Shown: positions 12,273-24,294, counted from the stretch's first letter. The stretch: DNA of 45,387 nt from Schoenoplectus triqueter (GCA_964058805.1 CAXKVV010001031.1:1-45387); one strand, 5' to 3'. Translations and numbers: made by a program. Notes: generated by a model from the sequence alone, not told the origin.

Positions 12273-13160
12273 TCAATTAAATTCTCTAACCTTTTTCATA
12301 CAAGTAACAGATGATTCTTTTTTTTAGAAAAGTTGCTAGTGCTTAAACACGGCTCAAATTATAAAATATTAAGTCATAATTTTATAATTAGTTATATATT
12401 GATTTCTCAGGAGCAAATATCTAGAATGTTAGCTATTTAATTAGTTATACTATAAATTGAGCATTAGTAAAATTCAATTTTTGATCTTTTTTACATTTAA
12501 AAAAAACTTGATAGTTGCATTGAGTACGCTTAGTGTCCTCCTCCCACTTTGGAAACAAGTTGGTCAATTTATTATTGCTGTCAAAATCTGTATGTGATGG
12601 AAAATATGACTTCAAATGTTGTTTCTCAACTATCTCCGGCGACCCGGACGTGCCTAAATAATAAGGCCGTCAATTGTTTTTTTATTTGCATCGTCAAAGA
12701 AAAGTGTTTCTTTTAATTAAGGGTTGTTATGTTACTTTTTAGGTGAGTGAGTGAATGAGCAAATAGCTGGTGGAATGTGATAGTGGGATTCGTTGGCAGA
12801 AGAAGACAAGAGAGCGAACAGGCCCTTACTGTGTACAGTGTAATGGGATGTAGTAATAATAATTAAAGAAGCGGGAGAAAAGAGAATGAATGGAGAAGCG
12901 AGTGAGTGGAATGCTGAATTGCTTATCCTCCGAGATCAACGATAAAGTAAATAGAACATATAGTGGGCCCTCAGTCACAGTAATGGAAGCAGTGGTCCCG
13001 GGCATCACATTACAGATTTGACGTGGAGAGCAAAGAGCAGAAAAGCGACGGAGGATAGACGAAAACTGCCAGGGATATTGATTGGTCGGTGATTGTGCGT
13101 GTCTGCACGAGTTTTACAGCCTCGGCGTCGGTTGTTTAGGCAAATCTTCAATTAATGCGC
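12273..13160. other. Intergenic, no gene recognised
   Basis: Moderately GC-richer than its surroundings around 12.6-13.1 kb, with GACCCGGACGTG (about 12640) and TTGACGTGG (about 13018). No ORF of recognisable family on either strand. Confidence 0.4.
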
Positions 13161-13918
13161 GGGTTTGTTTTGGCAATCAATGGAATAAAAAATAGAAATA
13201 AAATTATTATTCGATGAATTAATTTGTCAAATGTATTTTAAATTAAGTAGAAAAATATGAATTAGTGTTAATTCAGTATACTAAATTATAAGTAGTATAT
13301 CAGATTAGTTTTCGTCGGAATAGTAATTATTATTTGATTATATTATATTATATTATTATATTATGATTATGAATATGATTAAGGTTTATTATATTATATT
13401 ATAATTTATTATTATATTAATATTATGATTATTATTTTTTATCATCACCGTTAGTATTATAATATTATTTATTTTATTATTATTATATTATGAATATAAA
13501 TATAATTATTTTATTATTATATTATTATAATTATGATAATTTATTATTATGATATTATTATCATTATGATTATTTTATTATTATATTATTATAATTATAA
13601 TTATATATTATTATGATTATAATTATAATTTATTATTATTATATTATTATATTATGATTATATTTCTATTTCATTACATTATTATAATTATAACTAGGAA
13701 TATCATTATTTATTGCAATTATGATGATTATTATTGTACTATTATTTTTATTTTCATCATCATTGTTAGTATTATAATTATTCATATTTTAACTATTCTA
13801 ATTAACAACTGTTAAATGATATTTTTACTCTTCCAAATAGTAAAAAATATCATTATTCTACCATTCTTTCAAAAAAATACTATTCTATCACTCTTTTAAA
13901 ATTATCACTCTTCTAAAA
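13161..13918. mobile_element. ATT-rich MITE-like element, copy 1
   Basis: Begins with GGGTTTGTTTTGGCA and contains about 400 bp of degenerate ATT/TATTATG repeats (13320-13700). It ends in a segment with AATAGTAAAAAATATCA and repeated TCTTTYAAAA motifs. The borders on both sides of the ATT core match those of 25911-26817 in the same order, so this is a dispersed repeat and not just a microsatellite. The right terminus is unclear and no target duplication was identified. Confidence 0.6.
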
Positions 13919-14499
13919 CTAGTCCTTAACGAGCAAAATTTCGCCAGCACGCTGCAGCTATTCTCTATTGAGTGTGCGCGCTTTTGGTTGGTTTGAAAGG
14001 TAACATAAAACTTTTTTAACATAGAAACTCAAAATTTATGAATCAAAACCTTACAATATTTATTCCTAAGTCTTTTAAAGCTTCTTCCAGCTAATTTCAG
14101 CATCTATCTTGATCATTATAAAGCCTTCAAAAGAATCCATAAAATTTTTCAATGAAACCTATAAAAATCAAATTTGTTATTTTATAAATTAACAAATAAA
14201 TAAATTTATTTAGTACAATAGACCCATCTGAGAGCGTGTAGCTCCGCCATCGTATAAACTTCTATAAGATGTTGTCATGTTTAATGTGTTTGTATCTATT
14301 GCCATGATTATTACGGCACACTCACTTTCATAGTTTTTGAACGGTCCGATTTCAATCAAATAATCTAGAATCTAGATTTTAGATTTATGGGGTCCTAATA
14401 TTTTATGGAACCTTTACTCCATGTCACAAAAAATTGTTTGGCATCGTTGTGTCATAGAAAAGTATGATAGTGGATGTGAACTTAGATATAATTTATTTA
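13919..14499. other. Intergenic, nothing recognised
   Basis: AT-rich unique-looking DNA. No ORF of known family and no clear inverted repeat seen. Confidence 0.4.
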
Positions 14500-14648
14500 G
14501 GGAGATTATACTATGGATCAAAATTAATTTTAAATATCAGATAATTAATTTAAATTTTTTGTGATTAGAGAATGGAAAATGATGAGTAAAAATCATACCG
14601 TGATTAATAAATTAACAATAGTCTTTTTGATCCATGATAGACTATCTC
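14500..14648. repeat. Small inverted-repeat (MITE-like) segment
   Basis: Ends are imperfect inverted repeats: GGGAGATTATACTATGGATC on the left and, in reverse, GAGATAGTCTATCATGGATC on the right. The span is 149 bp, with no coding potential and no convincing target duplication. Confidence 0.45.
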
Positions 14649-15257
14649 ATCTATTTATGAGTCAAAAAATGAAAATTACATAAATTCTTATTTACCATGA
14701 AATATTAACAAATTTATTTTTCAGGTATTAAGTTATTTTCACATGAACATTAAAATAATACCTCAAATTTATTAAATTTGAAGTAAAACTTTTTTTAGTA
14801 TCTCAAATGAATAATTTTTTTTTAGAATAAAAAATAATGAAATGACGGATGAAGAATAAAGACAAAATTCAAAAAATCATAAGTAAAATAAAAATAAATA
14901 AGAGGAGATAAATTTATGACTTCTTTTCTCATCGAGGAGATTGTTGAGAGACGTCCATTTTTTTTACAGGATCTAGATCGTTCTTTTCAATTTCGAATCA
15001 CATAACCACGTAGGTCTACGCCCTACGGTGGGTCTTCTTCTTCTTCTTCTACTTCTTTTTTTTTTAATCTCAGGTAGGTCTTCTTTCCACAATGTTTTGA
15101 TAAGCTGCACATTTGTCCTTGTATACTAACCACGTATCAAAATTTTTATAGCGAGCAAAGGGAAGGAAAAAGAAAATAAGAGTGAAAAAATATACTTATT
15201 CAAATAAATTGACAATAATTATTTTGATAATTTTAACAATAAAATTTGATATAAATT
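14649..15257. other. Intergenic, nothing recognised
   Basis: AT-rich with a short CTT/T tract near 15030-15066. No coding sequence recognised. Confidence 0.4.
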
Positions 15258-15475
15258 CAACAAATATTTATAGACATATTATTAAACTCATAAACTAACT
15301 ATACTTCAATGTTCATGTAATTTAAGTATCGTTTGATAGCATATATTAAATATCATTAAATTTGTTGTAAGTTATAAATATTTTTAATGATATTTGATGG
15401 ACTATCAAAAGATACTTAAATTATATGATGTTCAAAATACTATCAATTATAAGTTCAAAATATATCTACAAACTC
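15258..15475. repeat. 218-bp near-palindromic hairpin element
   Basis: The left arm 15258-15360 and right arm 15381-15475 are inverted copies over most of their length, e.g. TAATTTAAGTATCGTTTGATAG against TAATTTAAGTATCTTTTGATAG in reverse, and AATATCATTAAA next to the loop. The structure fits a foldback MITE whose transcript would make a long hairpin. Confidence 0.7.
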
Positions 15476-15765
15476 TTATCTTCTTTTTTTCAACTTTTTT
15501 TCAAATTGAATCTCATTATGGTTTTGAAACTCTTAATCTTATTTGGTTTGCTAGTAGGTTAGAACTTATCAGCTTGTCAAAATAATATGAATCCAAGAGA
15601 GTAAGTGATATGTCTGGGATGGAAAATAAATTTTAATCCGTATGTTTTAAATTTTTTTATTTTGGCCTGAAATTAAAATATTTATTTGTAAACACGGCGT
15701 CATCATCTTTCTATTCAATCATGAAACCAAAACTGACGATGTTAATCCTCATTAATACAAAACGA

Positions 15766-15970
15766 GATGGCAACTTCCGCGCAAATTATCTTAGTACTAA
15801 TGTGGTTCCAAATTTTATTTATGGTTTTTGTTCGATTTCACGTCTTTTTATTCGTGTAGCTTTCTTTTTAAAAAATTTGTTCCCGAATTATTAAACACGG
15901 TTTGATGACGATGAAATGATAACTTCCGTGCAAAATTATCTTTTCTACTATGTTTACAAATTTCTTGAGT
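15766..15970. repeat. Diverged direct repeat pair of about 55 bp
   Basis: Two related segments about 147 bp apart share AACTTCCGYGCAAATTATCTT followed by CTAMTRTG and CAAATTT. The first copy contains a chance 30-codon hydrophobic ORF starting near 15771. No function assigned. Confidence 0.45.
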
Positions 15971-16249
15971 CTTTTGTGTTCTTTACTTGCATTTTTTTTT
16001 CATACAACTCAGTCTAAAATATAAATGATTACTATTGGTAGAATAAAATATTACCAAGTCTACAACGAAAGTCAATTCAATCTGATTGCTAGGAAGAACA
16101 AATATTTGTCGCACTCTGAAAATATACATCGGAATTTTTATTCATACTATATTAATCACAACCGGTTATCACCATCAATACCCGAAATAGCAGCCAAAAA
16201 AAATATAAGAAATAAATATGTCGAACTCCTTGAATATTTTCATACTAAA

Positions 16250-17352
16250 TTAGAAAACAATAATAAAAGAATGAACTTTCATCTTGCCTGTCAGATGTGT
16301 CGAATCAATCCCCAAATAGGATCTACAACCATGAAGAAATCCGTCTATGCATGGTTTAAGCACCACGAATACCTTGCTGAAATAACTTTTGTCACCAACT
16401 CTCTTACAATCTATCTCAACGATACTATTAGAATATCTCTTCTCCAACTCTGCCTTAAAATTATACACTAATTCAAAACTCTCATCCCATGACCCGTGAA
16501 TCTGATCAAGAGCATCTCTCCTTCCATACCAAGCCTTATTATAAGTCATTTTGACATGAAACTCGTCTTCTAACTTGTTCTTTACTTCCTTAGCTCCAAC
16601 CGTGAGATTCTTTCTTAGCCAATCTCCTACTCTTTCCTTAACCCACGCTCGAGATGTCATCTTTCCGTCAAGCATGCTAGTAGATGGACATGTGTGTTGA
16701 TGCGGTAAAATCCTTATCTACAATTATAGAATACTCAAATATATCATTACATATATTGAATAAAAAACTATTAATTTGATGTATGCATTTTTACCTTGAA
16801 CTTTTTATTATCTTGAAGTATAGAAGCACAAATTCTCCAAGGACAATCAGAATGCTTGCATTTTTCTATGAATCTTTTCTTGTTCGACTTCACCGTACTT
16901 ACTTCAAACTCATTTTTTATGGTAAAATGTCTTAAAAAATTTCTAAAGGCATTAACATCGGGAAATAATGCATTGACCTCTATTTTCGGATTTTTAGGAT
17001 CATATGCAATGCTAGATACACACTCAACTGCATCATCTATGTTTGGCTCCTCAACTATATTCTCCTCCAAAATCGGTTCTGAGTCAATCTGAGACTCTTC
17101 AATGACACCATTATGAATAATGTTATCTTCACCATCGACACTGTACATATGCTCTTCATTGAATCCCACATAGCCATCATTGTTACCAATCTGAGAGCCC
17201 TCAACTTGACTACCAAATGCAATAGGTTGCGGCGGCTGAGATGGAGTACATGAGAAAGGTGTATTTGTCCCACTATATTTCGAACTTCCATCACAATCAC
17301 AAATAACTACTAGAATTGATATTTTTCTTTCCATCTCGTACATTCTAAACAT
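16250..17352 (-). pseudogene. MuDR/MULE transposase, N-terminal part only
   Basis: Exon 17352-16795 plus exon 16717-16250, joined across a 77-base GT-AG intron in phase 0, read as about 341 residues. The first exon carries the MuDR plant transposase DNA-binding domain (NAFRNFLRHFTIKNEFEV, then RFIEKCKHSDCPWRICAS); the second supplies the partner HQHTC of that zinc-binding fold. It then runs through TSRAWVKERVGDWL to GIDSTHLTGK, which holds the first Asp of the catalytic DDE triad. The frame then runs into VHSFIIVF and a stop. Functional MULE transposases are about 600-900 residues, so the rest of the catalytic core and any SWIM zinc finger are gone. An acidic linker (residues about 50-115) is typical of the family. 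No matching TIRs were found around it. The N-terminal start is uncertain. Confidence 0.8.
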
Positions 17353-17680
17353 ATTTGATATTTATGACTCAGATGATATGCTCACTTCTCTATCTTTATT
17401 TTTGTCAAAAAAATCATATTTTAGATAGTTGAGAACTCCCCTAACTCATCTCCTCCATTAAATTCGTCATCAACTCACATAAGAGAACTTATCTGAGTCT
17501 ACCACCCATTTTAGTACCATTCCCTTAACATATTCTTTTTTTTCTCTCAATTTGCTTGTTCCAAAATCCTTCAATCTTTACTTCTATCCTAAAAGCAGTT
17601 TTGTGATCAACCCTACATAAGAATTATATATGTATTAATAACAATAGTAAAAAAAATTAATAACAATGCTTAAATATATA
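17353..17680. other. Flank of the transposase remnant, nothing recognised
   Basis: Probably more of the decayed element upstream of its coding region. No ORF or inverted terminus could be identified. Confidence 0.35.
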
Positions 17681-18149
17681 CTAGCTATATACTCGCGCGT
17701 TGCAGCGGACTCTTTTATTTAAACATTAAAATATTATAATATAAAAAAAATTATATTTATCTAATATTAAATTATAAATTCACCAAATTATAGAGAAAAC
17801 TTATAATAAAGACTATATTTAATCTTGGATGAGATTTTTGCACAATATGAGTTAATGATTCATGATTTTTATGGCAAGAAAAGTAAATTATTCTAACATA
17901 TATTATCACCATTAATTTATTACCAAATATGCACAAGGTTGCTAAATAAAAAATAATATTATGGAAATAATAGTATATATGGGAAAAAAATGGAGAGAAA
18001 GAGGAGATCAATGGACACGATCACATATGTTCGATCAACAAAAAATAAATAGTATCCGTCTAATTGAGGGATAAAATGGGTATAATAAAAAATTACCATG
18101 ACAAAAAATGAACTCTCCAATTCTTAGATGCTTTATATAATAGTATAGA
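17681..18149 (-). mobile_element. Small non-autonomous Helitron
   Basis: Read on the minus strand it starts TCTATACTATTATATAAAGC after an A, and ends in CTAG followed by T. Just inside the end (17691-17710) lies a GC-rich imperfect hairpin, CCGCTGCAACGCGCG. A 5' TC (typically TCTATAC), a subterminal GC hairpin, a 3' CTRR and insertion between A and T are the Helitron signature. There is no Rep/helicase ORF in its 469 bp, so it would depend on an autonomous relative. The hairpin is imperfect, suggesting age. Confidence 0.65.
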
Positions 18150-18341
18150 TTATAAACAGCTGCTTTTATAAACCAGTGCAAACATTAACAACATCAGTAA
18201 AAAATTTCCTTTGCATTAATATGTATAGTCTATTTTCTGATAAAAAATCAAGCGTCTTAACATGATAGGTTGGTTGCGGAGAGAACTCCAAGCGGATCAT
18301 TACATGACAGAAACTTACCCATTAGGAACCCAATCCATCCG
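18150..18341. other. Intergenic, nothing recognised
   Basis: Short unique-looking stretch between the Helitron and the tandem repeat. No coding sequence. Confidence 0.35.
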
Positions 18342-18415
18342 GTTGTTGCAGTCGGCAATCCCAGTGAAGAGGCGGGCAGTTGTTGCAGTCGATTATCCCA
18401 GTGAAGAGGCGGGCT
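18342..18415. repeat. 37-bp tandem duplication
   Basis: Two adjacent copies, 18342-18378 and 18379-18415, each GTTGTTGCAGTCG followed by ATCCCAGTGAAGAGGCGGGC, differing at a few bases. GC-richer than the surroundings. Confidence 0.85.
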
Positions 18416-19181
18416 GAGAGAACAAGCAGAAGCGGAAGAGAGGGGGTGTTTACGCTGATTTGTAATATGAACTGTCTGAAAATGGATAGAGATCGTCCAT
18501 TTTACGTGGAAATGGAAAATTCCAAATTTGTCTGTTATACTGATGAGTATCGTCCAATTCAGAAATAGTGGTATTTTGCAGTATGGATTGGCGGATTCTA
18601 CGGTATATAGGATATTTTGCTAATTATTTGTGTTTAATGGTGGCATTATATGGAGATTAACATTTATAATGGTATTTTGCTAAATTAAGAGTTTTAGAGT
18701 GATATGGAGCTAATTTTTCAAAAAAAAATGGCAGGACGCCAACAAATTGTTTGTACGTGCCAATTCTTTTGTTTTCTACAGCCGTAGAGCAGAAAAGATG
18801 GCCGGGACCCAACAACTTTTCTCTGCTCCTGGTTAAGAAATAAGAATGAATCACTCTTTCTAAAATAATAAAGAAATGAAAAAAAAAATGAATTGCTAAT
18901 TTCGTGTCCCAAACTCTCCGACCTTGAATGAATCCTGATTATTTTATTTATTAATAAGGTTCTGCACTCTGCAGCTATAAGAAAAGAATTCTGAAGTTTG
19001 TTTCATGGTCTGAATTTCTCCATGTAAGACTTAAATCTTAGATTTAAAACTTCTTTTTACGCTTATAAGAACAAAAAAATAAAGCTCGGCAATATACGTA
19101 GACAAACCGTACTTGCTCATCTGTCCTACAAGGTAAAAGGGTTGTCAAACTATGAACTTCAATTGTTCTTACGAGTTACCA
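18416..19181. other. Intergenic, nothing recognised
   Basis: AT-rich. Short ORFs here have no family resemblance that I can see. Confidence 0.4.
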
Positions 19182-19541
19182 GGGCCTCTTAGTGTACATG
19201 TAATAAAGATATCATAAAAATGTCAAGTGTCATTAAATATTAGTGAGATAAAGATAAAATAAAAAATTAAGTGTCATGAAAAATATATAATATATACAAG
19301 AAATAGGTATATATATGTGTAAAAGAAGTGATGAACCTTTGGATACCAAAAAATCAATTCAGTGAATTGAGTTTTTTGTTACTCTCATCATCACTTCTTT
19401 TACACATATATATATCTATTTCTTGTATATATCATGTATTTTTTATGACATTTAATTTTTGATTTTATCTTAATCTCACTAATATTTGATGACACTTAAC
19501 ATTTTTATGATATTTTATCTCACCAATATGTATGTAGGCCC
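19182..19541. mobile_element. 360-bp hairpin MITE downstream of the DAHP synthase gene
   Basis: Termini GGGCCT and AGGCCC enclose two arms of about 155 bp that are close inverted copies, e.g. GATATCATAAAAATGTCAAG versus AATATCATAAAAATGTTAAG in reverse, and ATATATACAAGAAATAG in both. They are separated by a short loop that itself contains CAATTCAGTGAATTG. The outermost 15-20 bases are more diverged. No ORF. Target duplication not evident. About 400 bp beyond the stop codon of the DAHP synthase gene, so possibly in or near its 3' transcript end. Confidence 0.75.
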
Positions 19542-19935
19542 GCCACCCAACCCGCCTTAGTTTCGGGCCACTATGTTCTACAATGCGTTCTTACGAGAGG
19601 AAATTGCGTTTGTTTACAGCTGAAATAACTGAAGAATGAGATCTTTACAAAGTTCATACCATCCTCAAAAACATTGCAAACGAACTTCAAGAACATTCTT
19701 TCTGTTATTATTCATTCAATCTCCCATAGCCAAAACCCAAATTCTAAGATAGGTGTCCCCATAGTTACATAGATACATACCCATTAAAGCAACCACAAGC
19801 ACCCAAGCAAAAGGAGCTCATATCATCTCTCTCTCTTGCGGCGACCACCCATCCCTCGGCCAATAGAAAGAAACAATAGATATTATTCTAAAATCACACT
19901 ACTACTCTCCCCCATTCTATCCTGCCATCAACTCC
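19542..19935 (-). other. Probable 3' untranslated region of the DAHP synthase gene
   Basis: Immediately downstream of the stop codon on the coding strand, non-repetitive and less AT-rich than intergenic DNA. An AATAAT-type signal lies near 19704. The true cleavage site cannot be set from sequence alone. Confidence 0.4.
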
Positions 19936-22900
19936 TTAGAAAGAAAGAGGTGGCAATGGCAAGGAGGTGGCAGCCACAAGGCCGGAGGACTTGATCCTTC
20001 TCTTTCTCAGCCTCTCAGCAATGATGAATGCCAGCTCAAGGGACTGGGAGGCGTTGAGTCTGGGGTCACAGTGGGTATGGTAGCGGTCGCTGAGGTCATC
20101 AAAGGTCACTGTGTTTGACCCGCCAATGCACTCTGTCACATTCTGGCCAGTCATCTCCAGGTGGACCCCGCCAGGGTTACTTCCTTCTTGCTCGTGCACA
20201 TCAAAGAAGGCGCGCACCTCAGCCTGTTTAAAAAGGAAAACAAAATATTAAATAATGCTAACTAACAGCTTCAAATTTGTATGACCACAAGGAAAACTGA
20301 TGATATGAAAATGCATGAAATTTTAACAATCTTAGGAGCACAAATGAGCGGCTGAATAATTTAGCAAATGCAGTGATGCTGTTACATCACTGCTACCAAA
20401 CAAATGATACCTATCAAATAAGCTTTCTAACAGCACTACGGTTATGTCACTTTGGTTTATTCAAACTAACTACCAAATTTCTAAGTCCAATAGCCTCTCC
20501 TACAGAAACTAGAGATGGCTCTTCAGCACCCACAAAGACAAGTGACCCACTTCAGTCTATTCTCACCATTCATTACCCACACTTTTATTTTCCATCCATA
20601 ATTCTCTAAGGGCCATATTTTGAATTTTGATGGGGCTGCCAGTGAACATCATAGTTCATTGCGAAGTGGTCCAAAAACCCACTAGAGAATCATGATTGCA
20701 ATCTTACAACCACCTGGTAGGGCCGGCACTGATTGTTTGAGATAGTATTCCTAGCACATTATACCACTTAGTGTTTTGTTCACTCTCATTAAAAACCTCC
20801 ATTTAAAGAGCGACATCATTACATTAATGCATTGGCAAGTTTTTTTCATTGCTGTATTTTTGCCAAATGCCATTTGTGCACATGTTTGATCAGACAACAT
20901 ATACTTCTTATTGTTGGACGCCACCATTAATGAACTAAAATGATAAAATACATGAGCAAACGTGTAGATGGTAAGGTGCAATGAGAAAAAGACCACAATA
21001 CCAGGATGGAGTCGAAGGGGCGGGTCTTCAGGCCACATGGAGCCTTGATGGTGTTGCCATGCATGGGGTCACTGACCCAGGTAACAATCTGGCCAGCCCC
21101 ACGCACTGCACGGATCAGGTGTGGTAGCTTGACCCTCATGTTCTCAGCTCCCATTCTTGCTATGATGGTGATCCTCCCGGGTTTGTTCTCAGGGTTCAGT
21201 ATCTCTATCAGTTTCACAAGCTCCTTTGGATCCATCTTGTCACTGACCTGTATTCCACACATCAAAATACAATAATTCAATAATGGATCCACTTATTCAG
21301 TTTGAAAAAGATAACATGTTTCCTATGGGCATGGTATCAAAAAAAAAAGGCAGCAACTGGTACAAAAATACCAGTCGAATGATTGATCTGAACCCACATT
21401 TAACCCAGCTAACCTAGGAATCAAATGAGCCGTCCTTTCAATTCCCCAATTTTTTTTATGCAGACAGAAAATTAACTAGTAGGGCTATCATCAATTAAGG
21501 ATAACACCAAAACTCAAACTACTCTTTACCTTGATTCCCAGAGGGTTGGCGACACCACGGAGGAATTCTACATGGGCACCATCGAGCTGGCGGGTGCGCT
21601 CACCAACCCAAAGGAAGTGAGCAGAGCAATCATAGAAGAGTCCAGAGGTGGAGTCCTCACGGGTCAGAGCCTGCTCATATGGGAGGAGAAGGCACTCGTG
21701 CGAGGTCCAGAATTCGGTTGTCGTCATTATTGGGTGGTCAACTGTAAGGCCAGCAGCAGACATGAAGCCAAGCGCCTCATCAACCCGATGGGCAAGCTCA
21801 CGGTACCTGTTTACACATGCACAGAGAAACACTGGTTACCCTGTGTCAATTAATTGTGATATAAGAGAATTTGTGCTTGAAACTCATGTGTTGTTCCATC
21901 CATTCAACTAATAAACTAATAGAAGTGATAAAGTGTTTTGAAGGTTCTTTTCATTTATGTAATGTAATTATAGTCTGCTAATTCAAATTTACAATAGTAT
22001 TTCATATCTAAAAGAAAAAAAAAATCAAAATTTATAGAAATAAGGGATCAATCTCATTGAGTTACTAAGCCGCCATGCATTTAAGTTGAATAATCATAAG
22101 ACTAGATTCATGGAGTTCGACAATTACAGAATTGGAGGCGACATTTACAATTATATAATATTACAGAACTACGAAAGTATTTTGAATAATATTTCTCATC
22201 AAATTAGCTTTCATTTCCACTTTGTTGAAAGAAAGACTAATCAAATAATTTCCAATAATAAGACAAAAATATGTTTAATGTATCTAATATATCTGCAATA
22301 AAATTTCCAAAATATTAAATGATCACAATAGAGTGCTGACCTGTCCCCCTGCTCAGAGTGGTCAGTGAAGTCGAGGTTCCACTGAGTCACACGCTGCATA
22401 TCAGCATAACCACCAGTTGCAAAGGCACGGAGCAAGTTAAGTGTTGCTGCTGATTGGCAGTAGGCACGGATCATACGTTGGGGGTCTGGGATCCTGGACT
22501 TCTCATCAAATGTATCACCATTCACATTGTCACCCCTGTAGCTTGGCAACTTCACTCCATTCTTTTCCTCAAATGGGTCTGATCGCGGCTTGGCAAACTG
22601 CCCGGCCATCCTACCGACCTGGAGAACATAGAATATTTTTCTTATTTCAATAGTTGTTTAAAAGGTAACAGTTTATAAAACAATCGCATTCTAAATTTGT
22701 GGAGAATGTGAGTAATCTTGAGATAGATTTATTTAGTACCATCTTGCTATGCAGATTTGTACATTGCCATGAGAAATTGTAATTCTGTAGGTGGATGAAT
22801 TAGTTGCATATACCAATTTTACTGGAGATAGTTCATGTGTAGCGAAGGAATTCAGCAGCAAATACCTCCATACATTTTGCTAATCAAATCTCATAGATAG

Positions 22901-23836
22901 TAAAAAGATGTTGGTAAATGGGGAAAGTTTGTGTTAATAAAGTATATGGTTTTATAGGATAGTATAACGTCAAGGAGTTTGAAGATCGACCTTCGTGGAA
23001 AAGAAATATAGAGACGAACATTATTTATATTATAATAATGTTGGGGGAGAATCAGTCGAGGCTTAAATATTTGGTCGATGACCTAATTACTAATAGTAAT
23101 AACAAGCTAACAGCCAAAACGAATTTAGTTTATTAGTTTTCAGCCAACTGCACTAGTCCCACATCAGCTGCCATAGTTAAAAACACAAGTCAAAAGGAAC
23201 GATCAGGATTCTAGATCTATAACCAAATTCGAAATCTGTCATGCGCCCTCGACTAGGTCAAAATAAGAGTAAGAAAAAAAAAGTTCAACAAAACCGAACT
23301 CATACCTTGACGATGGGCATCTGTCCACCGAACATGAGCACGGCGCTCATCTGGAGCAATACTCTGAAAGTGTCTCTGATATTGTTTGCATTGAACTCCT
23401 TGAAGCTCTCCGCACAATCGCCTCCTTGCAAGAGGAAAGCTCTTCCCATGGCCGCGTCAGCCAATTTCTCCTCTAGGTGCCTCGCCTCTCCGGCAAAAAC
23501 GATCGGAGGGAAGCTCTCGATGGTCTTGAGCACCGACTCGAGGTCCTTCTTGTCGGGGTACTCTGGCAATTGCAGCGCCTTCTTAGACTTCCAGCTCTCG
23601 ATGCTCCATTTCGTGGTTTGAGCTGGAGCGGGAGGGGACGGAGATTTAGGTTTCTCCGCAATGGTCGGGTTTTTAGACGGATCGGCGGCGTGCACGGCAG
23701 ATATGGAGGCGGCTCGGCGGCGGCGTGACACCGGGAGTACGGATGGAGAGGCGCTTTTGCGGGAGGAGGAAGAGAGGGAGTGAGATGGGTGGGATTGGGT
23801 TTGGAGAGAGGTGGCTGCGTGACTCGCAACTGCCAT
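19936..23836 (-). CDS. Plastid class II DAHP synthase
   Basis: Condenses phosphoenolpyruvate and erythrose 4-phosphate to 3-deoxy-D-arabino-heptulosonate 7-phosphate, the first step of the shikimate pathway. Five exons: 23836-23306, 22618-22341, 21806-21530, 21247-21002, 20223-19936. All junctions are GT-AG and in phase, giving 539 residues, normal for plants. Residues 1-50 are rich in Ser/Ala/Arg ([17 protein letters not shown]) and form a chloroplast transit peptide. The core has the class II signatures: GGDCAE (138-143; metal ligand C141), the conserved [17 protein letters not shown] region, [20 protein letters not shown] (H425), [15 protein letters not shown] (E467) and [13 protein letters not shown] (D497), so all four metal ligands are present. 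No internal stops. The reading frame stays open upstream to 24046, but the ATG at 23836 is the first after the TATA box and begins a good transit peptide. Which isoform (DHS1/2/3) it corresponds to cannot be told. Confidence 0.95.
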
Positions 23837-23961
23837 TGTTCGTGAGTGTTGCTCTCCTTGCTGAGTCCCTCTGTTTCCTTTGTTTTGGAGTGCTTTCGTC
23901 GGCAACGGGCTTGGTATGAGAGAGGGGTCCTGAGAGAAAGGGGAGGAGGGAAGGAGAAGGA

Positions 23962-23968
23962 ATTTATA
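23962..23968 (-). promoter_or_regulatory. TATA box of the DAHP synthase gene
   Basis: Coding-strand TATAAAT in the context GCTATAAATTCC, about 126 bases upstream of the start codon. No ATG lies between the expected start site (about 23935) and the annotated start. Confidence 0.55.
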
Positions 23969-24049
23969 GCGAAAGAGCGGGGGTTGGTGTAGTTGGCGAC
24001 TGGGTGTGGTAGGTAGTTGGGTGAGAACTGGGAAGAAAAATAGCAAATT

Positions 24050-24294
24050 TTGTGTAGACTCCCTCCACTATCTGCATTTTAAGAAAATTTGAAAATGCAA
24101 TAACAGGGATAAGTTCTCAAATGAAAATAGAAAAATAAAAATGGCTTTATTTTTTAAATTTTGAAAGATTTCATTAATATTATGATATTTTCTATTTTTT
24201 CCTAACAAACGTTGTCAGTATATTTTTGTAAAAGATATGTCCACATCACAATAGGTACAAATATTTATTAATCCAACAATTTAAAATTTTAATT
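24050..24294. other. Upstream flank of the DAHP synthase gene
   Basis: AT-rich promoter-distal region. No specific element recognised. Confidence 0.35.

Noticed and set aside
16025..16471. 148-codon plus-strand ORF
   Set aside because: It lies antisense to the MULE transposase second exon and its protein has no recognisable domain; the minus-strand reading (TSRAWVKERVGDWL, GIDSTHLTGK) is clearly the real one.
23837..24046. 70-residue N-terminal extension of DAHP synthase
   Set aside because: The frame is open by chance, but the TATA box at 23962 places the transcript start inside it, and the downstream ATG begins a standard transit peptide.
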